A stretch of 64,000 nt of DNA from the NCBI RefSeq assembly GCF_900088535.1, contig NZ_LT578417.1:1984001-2048000 (forward strand). The letters are read 5' to 3'. Numbering within the stretch: the first letter of the stretch is position 1; each line of letters opens with the position of its first letter. Under the pieces are notes generated by a model, which worked only from the letters and a program-made list of their open reading frames with translations, made no database searches and was not told where the DNA came from. Position numbers and translations under genes: made by a program. The stretch comes from Cyanobium sp. NIES-981. Its GTDB lineage: Bacteria; Cyanobacteriota; Cyanobacteriia; PCC-6307; Cyanobiaceae. Below are positions 18,349-27,987 of the stretch, one piece after another.

Positions 18349-20538
18349 ATGCCGAACCCAGGCCCCGCCGGCCATCTTGTGCTCGCCGGTGGAGGCCATA
18401 CCCATGCCCTGCTGCTGTACCGCTTGGCGATGGGCCGGGGCCGGCGCCCCCGCCCGGGCGAGGTGAGTCTGGTGAGCCGCCACAGCACGGCCCTCTACTC
18501 CGGCATGGTGCCGGGCCTGGTGGCCGGGCTCTACGGCGAGCACGAGGCCGCCATCGACCTGCGGCAGCTCTGCCTGCGCGCCGGTGTGGGATTCATCCGG
18601 GCGGAGATCGTGGGGCTCGATGCCGGGAAGCGCACGCTGCTGCTGGAGGGGAGGCCGTCCCTGCACTGGGACTGGCTGAGCCTGGATGTGGGATCGGTCA
18701 CCGCCACCCCCGACCCTCCGGCCGGGGCGCCCCAGGCCCTGGCCGTGAAGCCCCTCGAACCCTTCCTGGCCTGGGCAGAGCAGCTCGACGGCGCCTCCCT
18801 GCGCGGGGCTCCCGTCCGGATCCGGGGGGGTGGCGCCGCGGCGGTGGAACTGGCCCTGGCCCTGCGCCGCCGCGCTGTGGCGGTGAGCCTTCTGCTGCGG
18901 GGCGAGCGGCTGCACCTGGGCTCGACCGCCGCCAACCGCGCCGGTGAATCCCTGCTCCAGGCCGCCGGGGTGGAGGTGCACCGCGGGGTGCGCGGCGACG
19001 AACGGGCCGATCTGGCCTGCACCGGCAGCCGCGCCCCCGCCTGGCTGGCGGCCGCCGGGTTGCCCGCTGATCCACGGGGCCGTGTTCTCACCGAGACGAG
19101 CCTGCAGGTGCGCGGGCATCCCCAGCTGTTCGCCTGCGGCGACTGCGGCGTGATCGCCGAGGCTCCCCGTCCCCCTTCCGGCGTCTGGGCGGTGCGGGCC
19201 GCGCCCACCCTCGCCGTCAACCTGGAGCGCTGCCTGGAGGCCGGTCCGGCGGGGGTGCCCCGCCGGCTGCTCCCCTGGCGGCCGCAGCGGTGGGCGCTGC
19301 AGCTGCTGGGCGATGCCGGCACGGGCAGCGGGGCTCCCGGCCCCCCACGGGCGATCGCCCTGTGGGGCCCGCTGGCTCTGGGACCCAGCCGGCTGCTGTG
19401 GCGCTGGAAAGACCACATCGACCGGCGCTTCATGCGGCGCTTCCAGCCCGGCGCCGCAATGGCCGCAGCCCAGCGGCCCGCTGCGGGAGGCGCTGGGGCA
19501 GGCGGCGGTGGGGCGGGCGGCCGCCCGATGGCCTGCCGGGGCTGCGCCGCCAAGCTGCCCGCCAGCCCCCTGCTTGCGGCGCTGAGCGCCAGCGGCCAGA
19601 GCGCCGGCGCCGAGGACGCCGCCCTGGTGGGTCCGATGGAGGGCGGCGTCCTGCTGCTGCAGAGCGTGGATGGCTTTCCCGCCCTGGTGGACGATCCCTG
19701 GCTCAATGCCCGCCTCACCGCCCTGCACGCCTGCAGCGACCTGTGGGCCAGCGGCGCCCGGCTGCACAGCGCCCTGGCGGTCGTCACCGTGCCCGAGGCG
19801 GCGGCGGCGCTGCAGCAGGACCTGCTGCACCAGACCCTGGCCGGGATCCGCTCGGTGCTGGACGCCCACGGCGCCCCGCTGCTCGGGGGCCACACGCTGG
19901 AAGGCCGGGATGGTGGTGGCCTGGTGGTGACCCTCAGCGTCAACGGGGTGGTGGCACCGCAGCAGCACTGGCCGAAGGGCCCGCTGCGGCCGGGGGACGC
20001 CCTGCTGCTCAGCCGGCCGCTGGGCACGGGGGTGCTGTTCGCCGCGGCCATGGCCGCGGCGGCGGAAGCCCGGTGGCTCGATCAGGCCCTCGCCCAGATG
20101 CAGCAGAGCCAGGCGCCGCTGGTGCCCCTGCTGCAGCGGCACGGCTGCACGGCCTGCACCGACGTGACGGGCTTCGGGCTGCTCGGCCACCTGGGCGAGA
20201 TGGTCGCCGCGAGCTCCCCAGGGCTCGAGGTTGAACTCGATGCGGCCGCCATTCCCGCCCTGCCCGGAGCACTGCGGCTGCTGGCCGCTGGCCACGCCAG
20301 CAGCCTGGCCCCCGCCAATGCCGCGGCCCTGGCCCTGCTGGAAGGACCGATCCGGCTGGCGGGCACGGCGGCCAGCCCGCTTCCGGGTCTGTTGATCGAC
20401 CCGCAGACCTGCGGCCCCCTGCTGGCTGCGGTGCCTGCCGCGGCCGCCCCCGCGGCCCTGTCCAGCCTGCACCGGGCCGGCTTCACCAGGGCCGCCCTGG
20501 TGGCACGGGTGCGGGCCGGGGAGGGGCTGGAAGAATGA
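18349..20538 (+). CDS. selD: Selenide, water dikinase fused to N-terminal FAD/NAD(P)H dehydrogenase domain
   Basis: SelD makes selenophosphate from selenide and ATP. The 729-aa protein has an N-terminal pyridine-nucleotide-disulfide-oxidoreductase-like domain (about 8-370; LVLAGGGHTHALLL near residue 10, RGGGAAAVELALAL and FACGDCGVI). A Gly-rich linker follows, then the SelD domain from about residue 393. Cys398 and Lys401 (GCAAK) match the catalytic Cys-x2-Lys pair of known SelD; the residue is Cys, not Sec. The fusion is known in cyanobacteria and may couple reductive selenium supply to activation. It is 29 bp after the pentapeptide gene, and kdsD starts on its stop (ATGA). Confidence 0.92.
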   Translation: MPNPGPAGHLVLAGGGHTHALLLYRLAMGRGRRPRPGEVSLVSRHSTALYSGMVPGLVAGLYGEHEAAIDLRQLCLRAGVGFIRAEIVGLDAGKRTLLLEGRPSLHWDWLSLDVGSVTATPDPPAGAPQALAVKPLEPFLAWAEQLDGASLRGAPVRIRGGGAAAVELALALRRRAVAVSLLLRGERLHLGSTAANRAGESLLQAAGVEVHRGVRGDERADLACTGSRAPAWLAAAGLPADPRGRVLTETSLQVRGHPQLFACGDCGVIAEAPRPPSGVWAVRAAPTLAVNLERCLEAGPAGVPRRLLPWRPQRWALQLLGDAGTGSGAPGPPRAIALWGPLALGPSRLLWRWKDHIDRRFMRRFQPGAAMAAAQRPAAGGAGAGGGGAGGRPMACRGCAAKLPASPLLAALSASGQSAGAEDAALVGPMEGGVLLLQSVDGFPALVDDPWLNARLTALHACSDLWASGARLHSALAVVTVPEAAAALQQDLLHQTLAGIRSVLDAHGAPLLGGHTLEGRDGGGLVVTLSVNGVVAPQQHWPKGPLRPGDALLLSRPLGTGVLFAAAMAAAAEARWLDQALAQMQQSQAPLVPLLQRHGCTACTDVTGFGLLGHLGEMVAASSPGLEVELDAAAIPALPGALRLLAAGHASSLAPANAAALALLEGPIRLAGTAASPLPGLLIDPQTCGPLLAAVPAAAAPAALSSLHRAGFTRAALVARVRAGEGLEE

Positions 20539-21584
20539 CGCCACTCCCGGTGCTGCCCTTGTCCGCCCTCACCCGCTGCCTGCAGGAGGAGGCCTCCGCC
20601 ATCGCCGCGGCCGCCGAACGCCTCGATCCCCAGCAGGTGGAAGCCTCCCTGGAACTGCTGGAGAGCTGCCGGCAGCGGCGCGCCAAGCTGGTGGTGACCG
20701 GCGTGGGCAAGAGCGGCATCGTGGCGCGCAAGATCGCCGCCACCTTTTCCTCGATCGGCCTCACGGCGGTGTTTCTCAACCCCGTGGACGCCCTGCACGG
20801 CGACCTGGGCATCGTGGCTGCCGACGACGTGACGCTGCTGCTCTCCAACAGCGGCGAGACCGAGGAGCTGCTCGCCATCCTTCCCCACCTGAAGCGGCGC
20901 GGCACCAGCCGCATCGCCCTGGTGGGCCGGGTGGATTCGAGCCTGGCCCGCGGCTGCGACCTGGTGCTCGACGCCGCCGTGGACCGGGAGGTGTGTCCGC
21001 TCAACCTGGCCCCCACCGCCAGCACCGCGGTGGCGATGGCGATCGGGGATGCCCTGGCGGCGGTGTGGATGGAGCGGGCCGGCATCTCCCCCTTCGATTT
21101 CGCCATCAACCACCCCGCCGGTTCCCTCGGCCGCCGCCTCACCCTCACCGTGGGGGATCTGATGGTGCCCGCCGGCGAGATCGAACCGCTCCACCCCGAG
21201 GCCCGCCTGCCGGTGGTGATCGCCCACCTCACCCAGGGCAGCCCCGGCCGCGGCAGCCTCGGCGCCAGCTGGGTGCACGGCAGCGATCCCTCCCAGCTGG
21301 CCGGGCTGATCACCGACGGCGACCTGCGCCGCACCCTGCAGCGCCATGGGCCGGGCGACTGGGACCGGATCACCGCCGCCGAGATGGCCACCGCCGATCC
21401 GATCACCGTGACCCCCGATGTGCTCGCCGCCGAGGCGCTGGAGCTGATGGAGCGCAACCGCCGCCAGGCGATCTCGGTGATGCCGGTGGTGTCGCCGGAC
21501 GACCCCCTGCGGCTGGAGGGGCTGCTGCGCCTGCATGATCTGGTGCAGGCCGGCTTCAGCGCCTCGGTGGCCTCCCCCAGCTGA
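20535..21584 (+). CDS. kdsD: D-arabinose 5-phosphate isomerase
   Basis: KpsF/GutQ/KdsD family enzyme (349 aa) that turns ribulose 5-phosphate into arabinose 5-phosphate, the first step of Kdo synthesis. The SIS domain (about 45-190) shows [19 protein letters not shown] and [11 protein letters not shown]. Two CBS domains follow (about 215-340; [12 protein letters not shown] and [14 protein letters not shown]). The ATG at 20535 overlaps the selD stop by 4 nt. kdsA follows after 34 bp and then kdsC, giving a Kdo operon. Confidence 0.92.
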   Translation: MTPLPVLPLSALTRCLQEEASAIAAAAERLDPQQVEASLELLESCRQRRAKLVVTGVGKSGIVARKIAATFSSIGLTAVFLNPVDALHGDLGIVAADDVTLLLSNSGETEELLAILPHLKRRGTSRIALVGRVDSSLARGCDLVLDAAVDREVCPLNLAPTASTAVAMAIGDALAAVWMERAGISPFDFAINHPAGSLGRRLTLTVGDLMVPAGEIEPLHPEARLPVVIAHLTQGSPGRGSLGASWVHGSDPSQLAGLITDGDLRRTLQRHGPGDWDRITAAEMATADPITVTPDVLAAEALELMERNRRQAISVMPVVSPDDPLRLEGLLRLHDLVQAGFSASVASPS

Positions 21585-21618
21585 GCCGATTCTCCCCAGC
21601 CCCCCTGACATCCCCCCC

Positions 21619-22440
21619 ATGACCTTCCGCCTGATCGCCGGACCCTGCGTGATCGAGAGCCGCGATCTGGTGCTGCAGGTGGCGGAGCGGGTGAGCGGCC
21701 TGTGCCGTGAGCTGGGCATCACTTATGTGTTCAAGGCCAGCTTCGACAAGGCCAACCGCAGCTCCGGCAAGTCGTTCCGGGGGCCGGGCCCCGACGAGGG
21801 CTTGCGCATCCTGCAGGAGGTGCGCGAGCAACTGGGCATCCCCGTGCTCACCGACATCCACGAAAGCCACCAGGCCGCCGCGGCCGCTGAAGCGGTGGAC
21901 GTGCTGCAGATCCCGGCCTTCCTCTGCCGCCAGACCGACCTGGTGGAGGCCGCCGCCCGGGCCGTGGCCGGCACCGACAAGGTGGTGAACGTGAAAAAGG
22001 GCCAGTTCCTGGCACCCTGGGACATGGCCCAGGTGGTGAACAAGCTGCGGGAATGCGGCCTGGAACCGGAAAGCGGCCGCCTCTGGCTCACCGAGCGGGG
22101 CTCGAGCTTCGGTTACAACACCCTGGTGGTGGATTACCGCGGCCTGCCCCAGATGCAGGCGCTGGGCTGTCCGGTGATCTTCGATGCCACCCACGCCGTG
22201 CAGCAGCCGGGCGGGCAGGGAACCACCTCGGGGGGCCAGCGGGAATTCGTGGCGCCCCTGGCGCGGGCGGCCGTGGCGGTGGGGGCCGACGGACTGTTCA
22301 TGGAGGTGCACCCCGATCCCACCGTGGCCCTCAGCGACGGGCCGAACATGGTGCCGCTGCACCGGCTGGAGGCCCTGCTGCGCCAGCTGATGGCGCTGCG
22401 GGCCGTGGTGGAGCATGGCCTGGCCGTGAGCACCCTCTGA
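21619..22440 (+). CDS. kdsA: 3-deoxy-D-manno-octulosonate 8-phosphate synthase
   Basis: Condenses phosphoenolpyruvate with arabinose 5-phosphate to Kdo 8-phosphate. The 273-aa length is normal. Signature segments are [11 protein letters not shown] at the N-terminus, [49 protein letters not shown] and FMEVHPDP. A Cys in the N-terminal GPCVIES segment and the downstream His/Asp ligands may indicate the metal-dependent class, but this was not proved. The gene lies between kdsD and kdsC on the same strand. Confidence 0.95.
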   Translation: MTFRLIAGPCVIESRDLVLQVAERVSGLCRELGITYVFKASFDKANRSSGKSFRGPGPDEGLRILQEVREQLGIPVLTDIHESHQAAAAAEAVDVLQIPAFLCRQTDLVEAAARAVAGTDKVVNVKKGQFLAPWDMAQVVNKLRECGLEPESGRLWLTERGSSFGYNTLVVDYRGLPQMQALGCPVIFDATHAVQQPGGQGTTSGGQREFVAPLARAAVAVGADGLFMEVHPDPTVALSDGPNMVPLHRLEALLRQLMALRAVVEHGLAVSTL

Positions 22441-22460
22441 GATGGGCAGGAGCTAGCGCC

Positions 22461-23036
22461 ATGGCTGCCCCCTTCCCCGCGCTGCGCTCACGGCTGCAGC
22501 GCCTGGCCGCCGGCCGCCGGCTGGCGGCGGTGCAGCTGCTGGTGTGCGACGTGGACGGCGTGCTCACCGACGGCGGCCTCCACTACGACGCCGCCGGCCA
22601 GGTGGTGAAACGCTTCAACGTGCGTGACGGGCTGGCGATCCGGATGCTGCAGCGCGCCGGCATCGAGGTGGCCCTGCTCAGCGGCGGCCGCAGCGGCGCC
22701 ATCGAGCAGCGGGCCCACCACCTCCACATCCAGCACTGCCGGGTGGGGGTGGGCGACAAGCTGGCGGGGCTGCAGCAGCTGCAGACCGAGGTGGGCGCCA
22801 CGCCCGCCCACACCGCCTTCATCGGCGACGACCTCAACGACCTGGCGGTGCGGCCGGCCACGGCCCTGCTGGTGGCCCCGGCGGATGCCGCCCGGGCCCT
22901 GCGCCGCCGGGCCGACTGGGTGCTGCGCAGCCCGGGCGGCCATGGCGCCGTGCGGGAACTGGCGGAGGCTCTGCTGCAGAGCCGGGGAGCCCTGGCGGCG
23001 CTGCACAGCGGCGGCTGGCGCGAGGGCAACGGCTGA
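22461..23036 (+). CDS. kdsC: 3-deoxy-D-manno-octulosonate 8-phosphate phosphatase (HAD family)
   Basis: KdsC-type HAD phosphatase of 191 aa that removes the phosphate from Kdo 8-phosphate. Motif I is CDVDGVLTDGGL at about residues 28-39, with the nucleophile Asp first. Motif II is LLSGGRSGAI, and motif III/IV lie around VGDKLAGL and FIGDDLNDLAV. No cap domain is present, as usual for the family. It lies 20 bp after kdsA, and its stop is 3 bp from the stop of the convergent kdsB gene. Confidence 0.92.
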   Translation: MAAPFPALRSRLQRLAAGRRLAAVQLLVCDVDGVLTDGGLHYDAAGQVVKRFNVRDGLAIRMLQRAGIEVALLSGGRSGAIEQRAHHLHIQHCRVGVGDKLAGLQQLQTEVGATPAHTAFIGDDLNDLAVRPATALLVAPADAARALRRRADWVLRSPGGHGAVRELAEALLQSRGALAALHSGGWREGNG

Positions 23037-23039
23037 GGA

Positions 23040-23840
23040 TCAGGCCGCGGCCGCCACCAGGCGACGGGCCTGCTCCAGCTGCTCCGGGGTGTCCACCGAG
23101 AGGGAGTCGCCCTCCACCACGAAGGTGGTGATCGGCACGCCCGCGTCGATCAGGCGCAGCTGCTCCAGCTTCTCCAGATCCTCCAGGGAGGAGTGGGGCA
23201 GGCTGTGCCAGCCCGCCAGCACATCCCCCCGGTAGCCATAGAGGCCCACGTGGCCCCAGTAGGTGGTGCGGGTGGTCCAGAGCTCCGGGGCCAGATCGCG
23301 CACGTGGGGCAGGGCGCTGCGCGAGAAGGTGATCGCCCGGCCGTCAGCAGCCAGGAGCACCTTCACCACATTGGGATCGTGCACTTTTCCGGCGGGCAGG
23401 GCGTACACCGGGGTGAGCACCGCCGGCCGGCCCAGGGCGGCGAAGCGCTCCACCATCGCCTCGATGATCGCCGGATCCAGCAGCGGCTGATCGCCCTGCA
23501 CGTTGATCACGAGCGTCTGGTCGGCAGCGCCCCCACCAGCCTCCAGCAGGGCCGGGATCACCGCCGCCAGCCGCTCACTGCCGCTGCTGCAGCTGGCCGG
23601 CGTGATCAGAACCTGCACGCCCCAGCCGCCGGCCGCCGCCGCCACCTCGGGGCTGTCGGTGCAGACCACCAGCGCATCCACCCCCCGCGCCAGCCGGCAC
23701 CGCTCCACCACGTGCTGCAGCATCGGCCGGCCGGCGATGTCGGCCAGCACCTTGCCGGGCAGGCGGGAGGAGGCCAGCCGCGCCGGCACGGCCACCACCA
23801 CGCGAGAAGGGGAGCCAGAGGCAGCCAGGACTGGGTCCAT
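23040..23840 (-). CDS. kdsB: 3-deoxy-manno-octulosonate cytidylyltransferase (CMP-Kdo synthetase)
   Basis: Activates Kdo with CTP to CMP-Kdo, the donor for Kdo transferases. Visible motifs are VVAVPARLASSRLPGKVLADI, the QGDQPLLDP substrate-binding loop and the C-terminal SVDTPEQLEQAR. The ATG at 23840 gives 266 aa, close to the family's usual length; an upstream ATG at 23891 would add a 17-residue non-conserved leader. Neither start has a clear Shine-Dalgarno. It is convergent with kdsC, completing the set of four CMP-Kdo genes. Confidence 0.93.
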   Translation of the reverse strand: MDPVLAASGSPSRVVVAVPARLASSRLPGKVLADIAGRPMLQHVVERCRLARGVDALVVCTDSPEVAAAAGGWGVQVLITPASCSSGSERLAAVIPALLEAGGGAADQTLVINVQGDQPLLDPAIIEAMVERFAALGRPAVLTPVYALPAGKVHDPNVVKVLLAADGRAITFSRSALPHVRDLAPELWTTRTTYWGHVGLYGYRGDVLAGWHSLPHSSLEDLEKLEQLRLIDAGVPITTFVVEGDSLSVDTPEQLEQARRLVAAAA

Positions 23841-23989
23841 CGGGCGGGCTTCGGTCAAGGGCTGGGCAGCGCTGGGCGGATCCTCGCGCATGTGCAGATT
23901 TCGGAAGGGCCCTCAACGAAATGGGAAGCGGGCGGCCTGCCATTCCCTGCCGCATCACAAACTGAAGATGGATCTTGCTGAGGCTGGCC

Positions 23990-25897
23990 ATGCCGAAGTG
24001 TTCTTCGTGGGCCTGCCCACCACAGCGGCCACGTGGGCAGCGTTCCGCAGCCCTCCAGCGCTTCGGAGGGGCTTCGCTGGCCCTCGGGCTGGCGCTGGCG
24101 CCCATTCCCCTGTTGCAAGGCCCCGCCGCAGCCAAGACCTCGGCTCCGCTGCCGAAGAACGCCTACTTCGGCGAGAGCCATCTCCATACCGCCTATTCCC
24201 TCGATGCCTACATCGGCGGTGCGCGGCTCACGCCCGACGGCGCCTATCGCTTCGCCAAGGGGGAGATGGTAGAGGTGAGCGGCCAGCGCTTCCGCCTCAA
24301 GCGTCCGCTCGACTGGGCCGCCGTGACCGACCACGCCGAATACATCGGTGAGATGTACAGCACGCTCGTTCCTGGCGCGCCCGGCCACAACCAGCCCCTG
24401 ATCCAGCAACTGCGGGCCCTGCAGACCTACGAGGAGCGGGAGAACTGGTTCCTGGAGATGGTGGTCAAGAGCAACCGCGGCAGCACCCCCAGCCATCCGC
24501 CCTTCTATGCCGGTGAGGCCACCGAGCGCAGCGGCTGGCAGGAGATCCTCGCCGCCACCGAGCGGCACTACAGCCCCGGCCGCTTCACCACCATCCCGGC
24601 CTACGAGTGGAGCGCCGCCCCCGGCGGCGGCAACCTCCACCGCAATGTCTTTTTCCGGGACATGAACGTGCCCGACAAAGTGATGAGCTACATCGACATC
24701 AACCGGGAAACCGGGCTCTGGGCCTGGTTCCAGGGGCTGGAGCGGCAGGGGATGCGGGTGCTCGCCATTCCCCACAACTCCAATGCCAGCAAGGGCACGA
24801 TGTTCGCGGCCACCAAGCCCGATGGGGCACCGATCGACAGCGCCTACGCCGACCTCCGCAGCCATTTCGAGCCCCTGATCGAGATGATGCAGATCAAGGG
24901 CAACTCCGAGGTGCACCGTGCCTTCTGGGGGGCGGATGAATTCGCCGGCTTCGAGAATGCCGATTCGATTCAGGACTACAGCGGCCGCACCTTCAGCAAG
25001 GGCAACTTCGTGCGCGACGGGGTGATCCAGGGCCTGGCCCAGGAGCAGCGGCTGGGGGTGAACCCCTTCAAGTACGGCTTCGTCGGCGGCACCGACAGCC
25101 ACAACGGCACCCCCGGCAACACCGCCGAGGACAACTTCATGGCCGGCAGCCATGGGGCCGCCGACGGCACGGTGGCCCGGCGCCGCGATGGCGAGGTGGG
25201 CGGCTGGATCAAGGGCCGCGATCTCAACCCCGGTGCGCTCACCGGCGTGTGGGCCGCCGCCAACACCCGCGGCGCCATCTGGGATGCGATGCAGCGCCGG
25301 GAGACCTTCGCCACCAGTGGCACCCGCCTCAAGGTGCGCTTCTTCGCCGGCTGGAGCTATCCCCGGGATCTGGACGAGCGTCGCGACATGGTCGAGCTGG
25401 CCTACCGCCAGGGGGTGCCGATGGGTGGGGATCTGCCGGCCGCCAAAGGCCGGGGAGCGGGCTCGCCCACGTTTCTGGTCTGGGCGTTGAAGGATCCCGA
25501 TGGCGCCCATCTCGATCGGATCCAGATCATCAAGGGCTGGGTGGATGCCCAGGGGAACACCCACGAGCGCATCCACGACGTGGCCTGGGCCGGCCAGCGC
25601 AGCCCGGGCGCCGATGGCCGCGTGCCGGCGATCGGCAGCACGGTGGATCTGAAGCGGGCCAGCTACACCAACAGCCTCGGAGCCCCGGTGCTGGCGGCCA
25701 CCTGGCGGGATCCGAATTTCGACCCATCCGTGCGGGCCCTCTATTACGTGCGGGTGCTGGAGATTCCCACCCCCCGCTGGAGCACCTACGACGCCGTGCG
25801 CGCCGGGCTGCCGCTGCTGCAGGGGGTGCCCGCCACCGTGCAGGAGCGCGCCTGGAGTTCACCGATCTGGCTGGCTCCGGCGCCGCAGCGAAGCTGA
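23990..25897 (+). CDS. Exported DUF3604 protein 1 (PHP-like metallohydrolase candidate)
   Basis: First of three DUF3604 paralogues (635 aa). A signal-peptide-like segment (about residues 28-52, GGASLALGLALAPIPLLQ to AAAK) follows a basic N-terminus containing two Cys. Metal-ligand-like motifs resembling PHP phosphoesterases are His64-x-His66 (ESHLHTAYS), Asp114-His115 (VTDHAEY), His262 (IPHN) and Asp369-x-His371 (GTDSHN). Reaction and substrate are unknown. The ATG at 23990 is preferred to an in-frame TTG at 23975. A region of about 150 bp separates it from the divergent kdsB. The second paralogue follows after 53 bp. Confidence 0.85.
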   Translation: MPKCSSWACPPQRPRGQRSAALQRFGGASLALGLALAPIPLLQGPAAAKTSAPLPKNAYFGESHLHTAYSLDAYIGGARLTPDGAYRFAKGEMVEVSGQRFRLKRPLDWAAVTDHAEYIGEMYSTLVPGAPGHNQPLIQQLRALQTYEERENWFLEMVVKSNRGSTPSHPPFYAGEATERSGWQEILAATERHYSPGRFTTIPAYEWSAAPGGGNLHRNVFFRDMNVPDKVMSYIDINRETGLWAWFQGLERQGMRVLAIPHNSNASKGTMFAATKPDGAPIDSAYADLRSHFEPLIEMMQIKGNSEVHRAFWGADEFAGFENADSIQDYSGRTFSKGNFVRDGVIQGLAQEQRLGVNPFKYGFVGGTDSHNGTPGNTAEDNFMAGSHGAADGTVARRRDGEVGGWIKGRDLNPGALTGVWAAANTRGAIWDAMQRRETFATSGTRLKVRFFAGWSYPRDLDERRDMVELAYRQGVPMGGDLPAAKGRGAGSPTFLVWALKDPDGAHLDRIQIIKGWVDAQGNTHERIHDVAWAGQRSPGADGRVPAIGSTVDLKRASYTNSLGAPVLAATWRDPNFDPSVRALYYVRVLEIPTPRWSTYDAVRAGLPLLQGVPATVQERAWSSPIWLAPAPQRS

Positions 25898-25950
25898 TCC
25901 GCCGAGCACCCCTCCCCCGTTTTTTGTTCCCTAGTTCGCCCCGTTTCTCG

Positions 25951-27954
25951 ATGGCCAACCGACCCCTCTCCTGGATCACCCTGGCGCTGGGCGCCACGCT
26001 GGTGGGGGCCGCGGCCCTGGCGGGCAGCGGCGCGCAGACCGAGGAGGCGATCCCGGTGCGCGGCTTGGTGGATCACACCGACACGCTGGACGGGGCCCAG
26101 GGAGAGGGGGCGCCTGAGGCCCGGCCCGGCGCCAAGGCCAAGGGCTATTCGCCCTATGCCGGCCGAACCACTCCCACTCGGGTGTACTTCGGCGACACGC
26201 ACCACCACACCTCCAACTCCGGCGACGCCTTCATGGGCGGCAACCGGCTCACCCCCGAGCAGGCCTACCGCTTCGCCCGCGGCGAGGAGGTGGTGTCGTC
26301 GACGGGGCTGCCGGTGAAACTCTCGCGGCCGCTCGATTTTCTGGTGATCTCCGACCACGCCGAGGGGCTTGGGGTGATCGAGCAGGTGGCGGCGGGCAAC
26401 CCGGCCCTCAGTGCTGATCCCACCCTCAAGCGCTGGGGTGAGGCCCTCAAGGCCGGCGGCAAGCCGCAGCAGGACGCCATGAACGAGCTGGTGTCGGCCC
26501 AGGCCCAGGGCACGCTGCCGCCGCCGGTGAAGGATCCGGCGGTGGTGGTGCCGATCATGCGCTCGGTGTGGCAGGCCTACACCGCCACGGCCGAGCGTTA
26601 CAACGAGCCGGGCCGCTTCACCGCGATGATCGGCTACGAGTGGACCTCGGTGCCGGGCGGCAACAACCTGCACCGCAATGTGCTCTTTCGCGACGGCAAG
26701 GCCCGCGCCGATCAGGTCCTGCCCTTCTCGGCCTGGCAGAGCGAAGACCCCGAGAAACTCTGGGACTGGATGGCCCGCTACGAAGCGAAAACCGGCGGCA
26801 GGTTGCTGGCGATTCCCCACAACGGCAATCTCTCCAATGGCCGTATGTTCGAGCTGGTGGATTTCGGTGGAGCGCCCCTCAGCCGCGGCTATGCCGAGCG
26901 GCGCTCCCGCTGGGAACCCCTGCAGGAGATGATGCAGACCAAGGGATCCAGCGAAACCCATCCGTCCCTCTCGCCCAACGACGAATTCGCCAACTTCGGC
27001 ATCGCCGGCTGGGAGTACGGCAATCTCACCCTCGAAGACAAGCCGGAATCCCCCGAGATGCGGCCCTTCATGTACCTGCGCGGTGGTCTGGCCCAGGGGC
27101 TGCTCCAGGAGCAGAAGCTGGGGGTGAATCCGTTCAGGTTCGGCTTCATCGGCGGCACCGATGTGCACAACTCGCTCACGGCGATCGAGGAGGAGAACTT
27201 CTTTGGCAAGCACGTGAACCAGGAACCCCGTCCTGATCGCTGGAAGCATGTGTCGAAGCAGGGGTTCGGCAAGACCCGCTACACCTGGCAGTACGAGGCG
27301 GCCGGCTATGCGGCGGTGTGGGCCACCGCCAACAGCCGCGAGGCCCTCTGGGACGCGATGAAGCGCCGCGAAACCTATGCCACCTCCGGCACCCGCATGA
27401 CCGTGCGCTTCTTCGGCGGCTGGGCCTTCAAACCCGAGGATGCCCGCAGCCGCACCCTGGCTGATGCGGGCTACCGCAAGGGCGTGCCCATGGGCGGTGA
27501 TCTGGCCCAGGCCGGCAGGGATCCCGGCAGCGCCCCCACCTTCCTGGTGGCTGCCCTGAAGGATCCGATCGGCGCCAACCTCGATCGTATCCAGGTGATC
27601 AAGATCTGGAGCGACCGCAGCGGCAAACCCCAGGAACGCATCTTCGATGTGGTCTGGGCGGGCGACCGGCGGCCCGGTGCCGATGGCAAGCTGCCGCCGG
27701 TGGGCGACACCGTGGACGTGGCCACCGCCAGCTGGACGAACACGATCGGCGCTCCGGAGCTGGCTGCCGTCTGGCGCGATCCCCAGTTCGATCCCTCCCA
27801 GCGGGCCGTGTATTACGCCCGGGTGATCGAAATCCCCACCCCCCGCTGGACGGCCTACGACGCCTACCGCTTCGGGATCACCATGGCGCCGGAGGTGCCG
27901 ATGAAACACCAGGAGCGCGCCTGGACTTCACCCATCTGGTATTCACCGTCGTGA
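25951..27954 (+). CDS. Exported DUF3604 protein 2 (PHP-like metallohydrolase candidate)
   Basis: Second DUF3604 paralogue, 667 aa. The N-terminus has a signal-peptide-like stretch (about 8-30, ITLALGATLVGAAALAGSGAQ). The first metal motif is a His triplet, His84-85-86 (GDTHHHTSNS), where paralogues 1 and 3 have HLH. Asp135-His136 (ISDHAEG), an IPHNGN motif and a DVH in GGTDVHN follow. It has a longer linker after the signal and extra loops around the PPPVKDP region. It ends like the others with PRW(S/T)xYD and WTSPIWYSPS. It probably forms a transcription unit with paralogue 1. Confidence 0.87.
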   Translation: MANRPLSWITLALGATLVGAAALAGSGAQTEEAIPVRGLVDHTDTLDGAQGEGAPEARPGAKAKGYSPYAGRTTPTRVYFGDTHHHTSNSGDAFMGGNRLTPEQAYRFARGEEVVSSTGLPVKLSRPLDFLVISDHAEGLGVIEQVAAGNPALSADPTLKRWGEALKAGGKPQQDAMNELVSAQAQGTLPPPVKDPAVVVPIMRSVWQAYTATAERYNEPGRFTAMIGYEWTSVPGGNNLHRNVLFRDGKARADQVLPFSAWQSEDPEKLWDWMARYEAKTGGRLLAIPHNGNLSNGRMFELVDFGGAPLSRGYAERRSRWEPLQEMMQTKGSSETHPSLSPNDEFANFGIAGWEYGNLTLEDKPESPEMRPFMYLRGGLAQGLLQEQKLGVNPFRFGFIGGTDVHNSLTAIEEENFFGKHVNQEPRPDRWKHVSKQGFGKTRYTWQYEAAGYAAVWATANSREALWDAMKRRETYATSGTRMTVRFFGGWAFKPEDARSRTLADAGYRKGVPMGGDLAQAGRDPGSAPTFLVAALKDPIGANLDRIQVIKIWSDRSGKPQERIFDVVWAGDRRPGADGKLPPVGDTVDVATASWTNTIGAPELAAVWRDPQFDPSQRAVYYARVIEIPTPRWTAYDAYRFGITMAPEVPMKHQERAWTSPIWYSPS

Positions 27955-27987
27955 ATGAAGTCGGGGGGGAGCGCGCTCAACCTTCCG

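Noticed and set aside
19531-19551. Possible selenocysteine in SelD
   Set aside because: The catalytic position is a TGC codon (Cys398), with no in-frame TGA.
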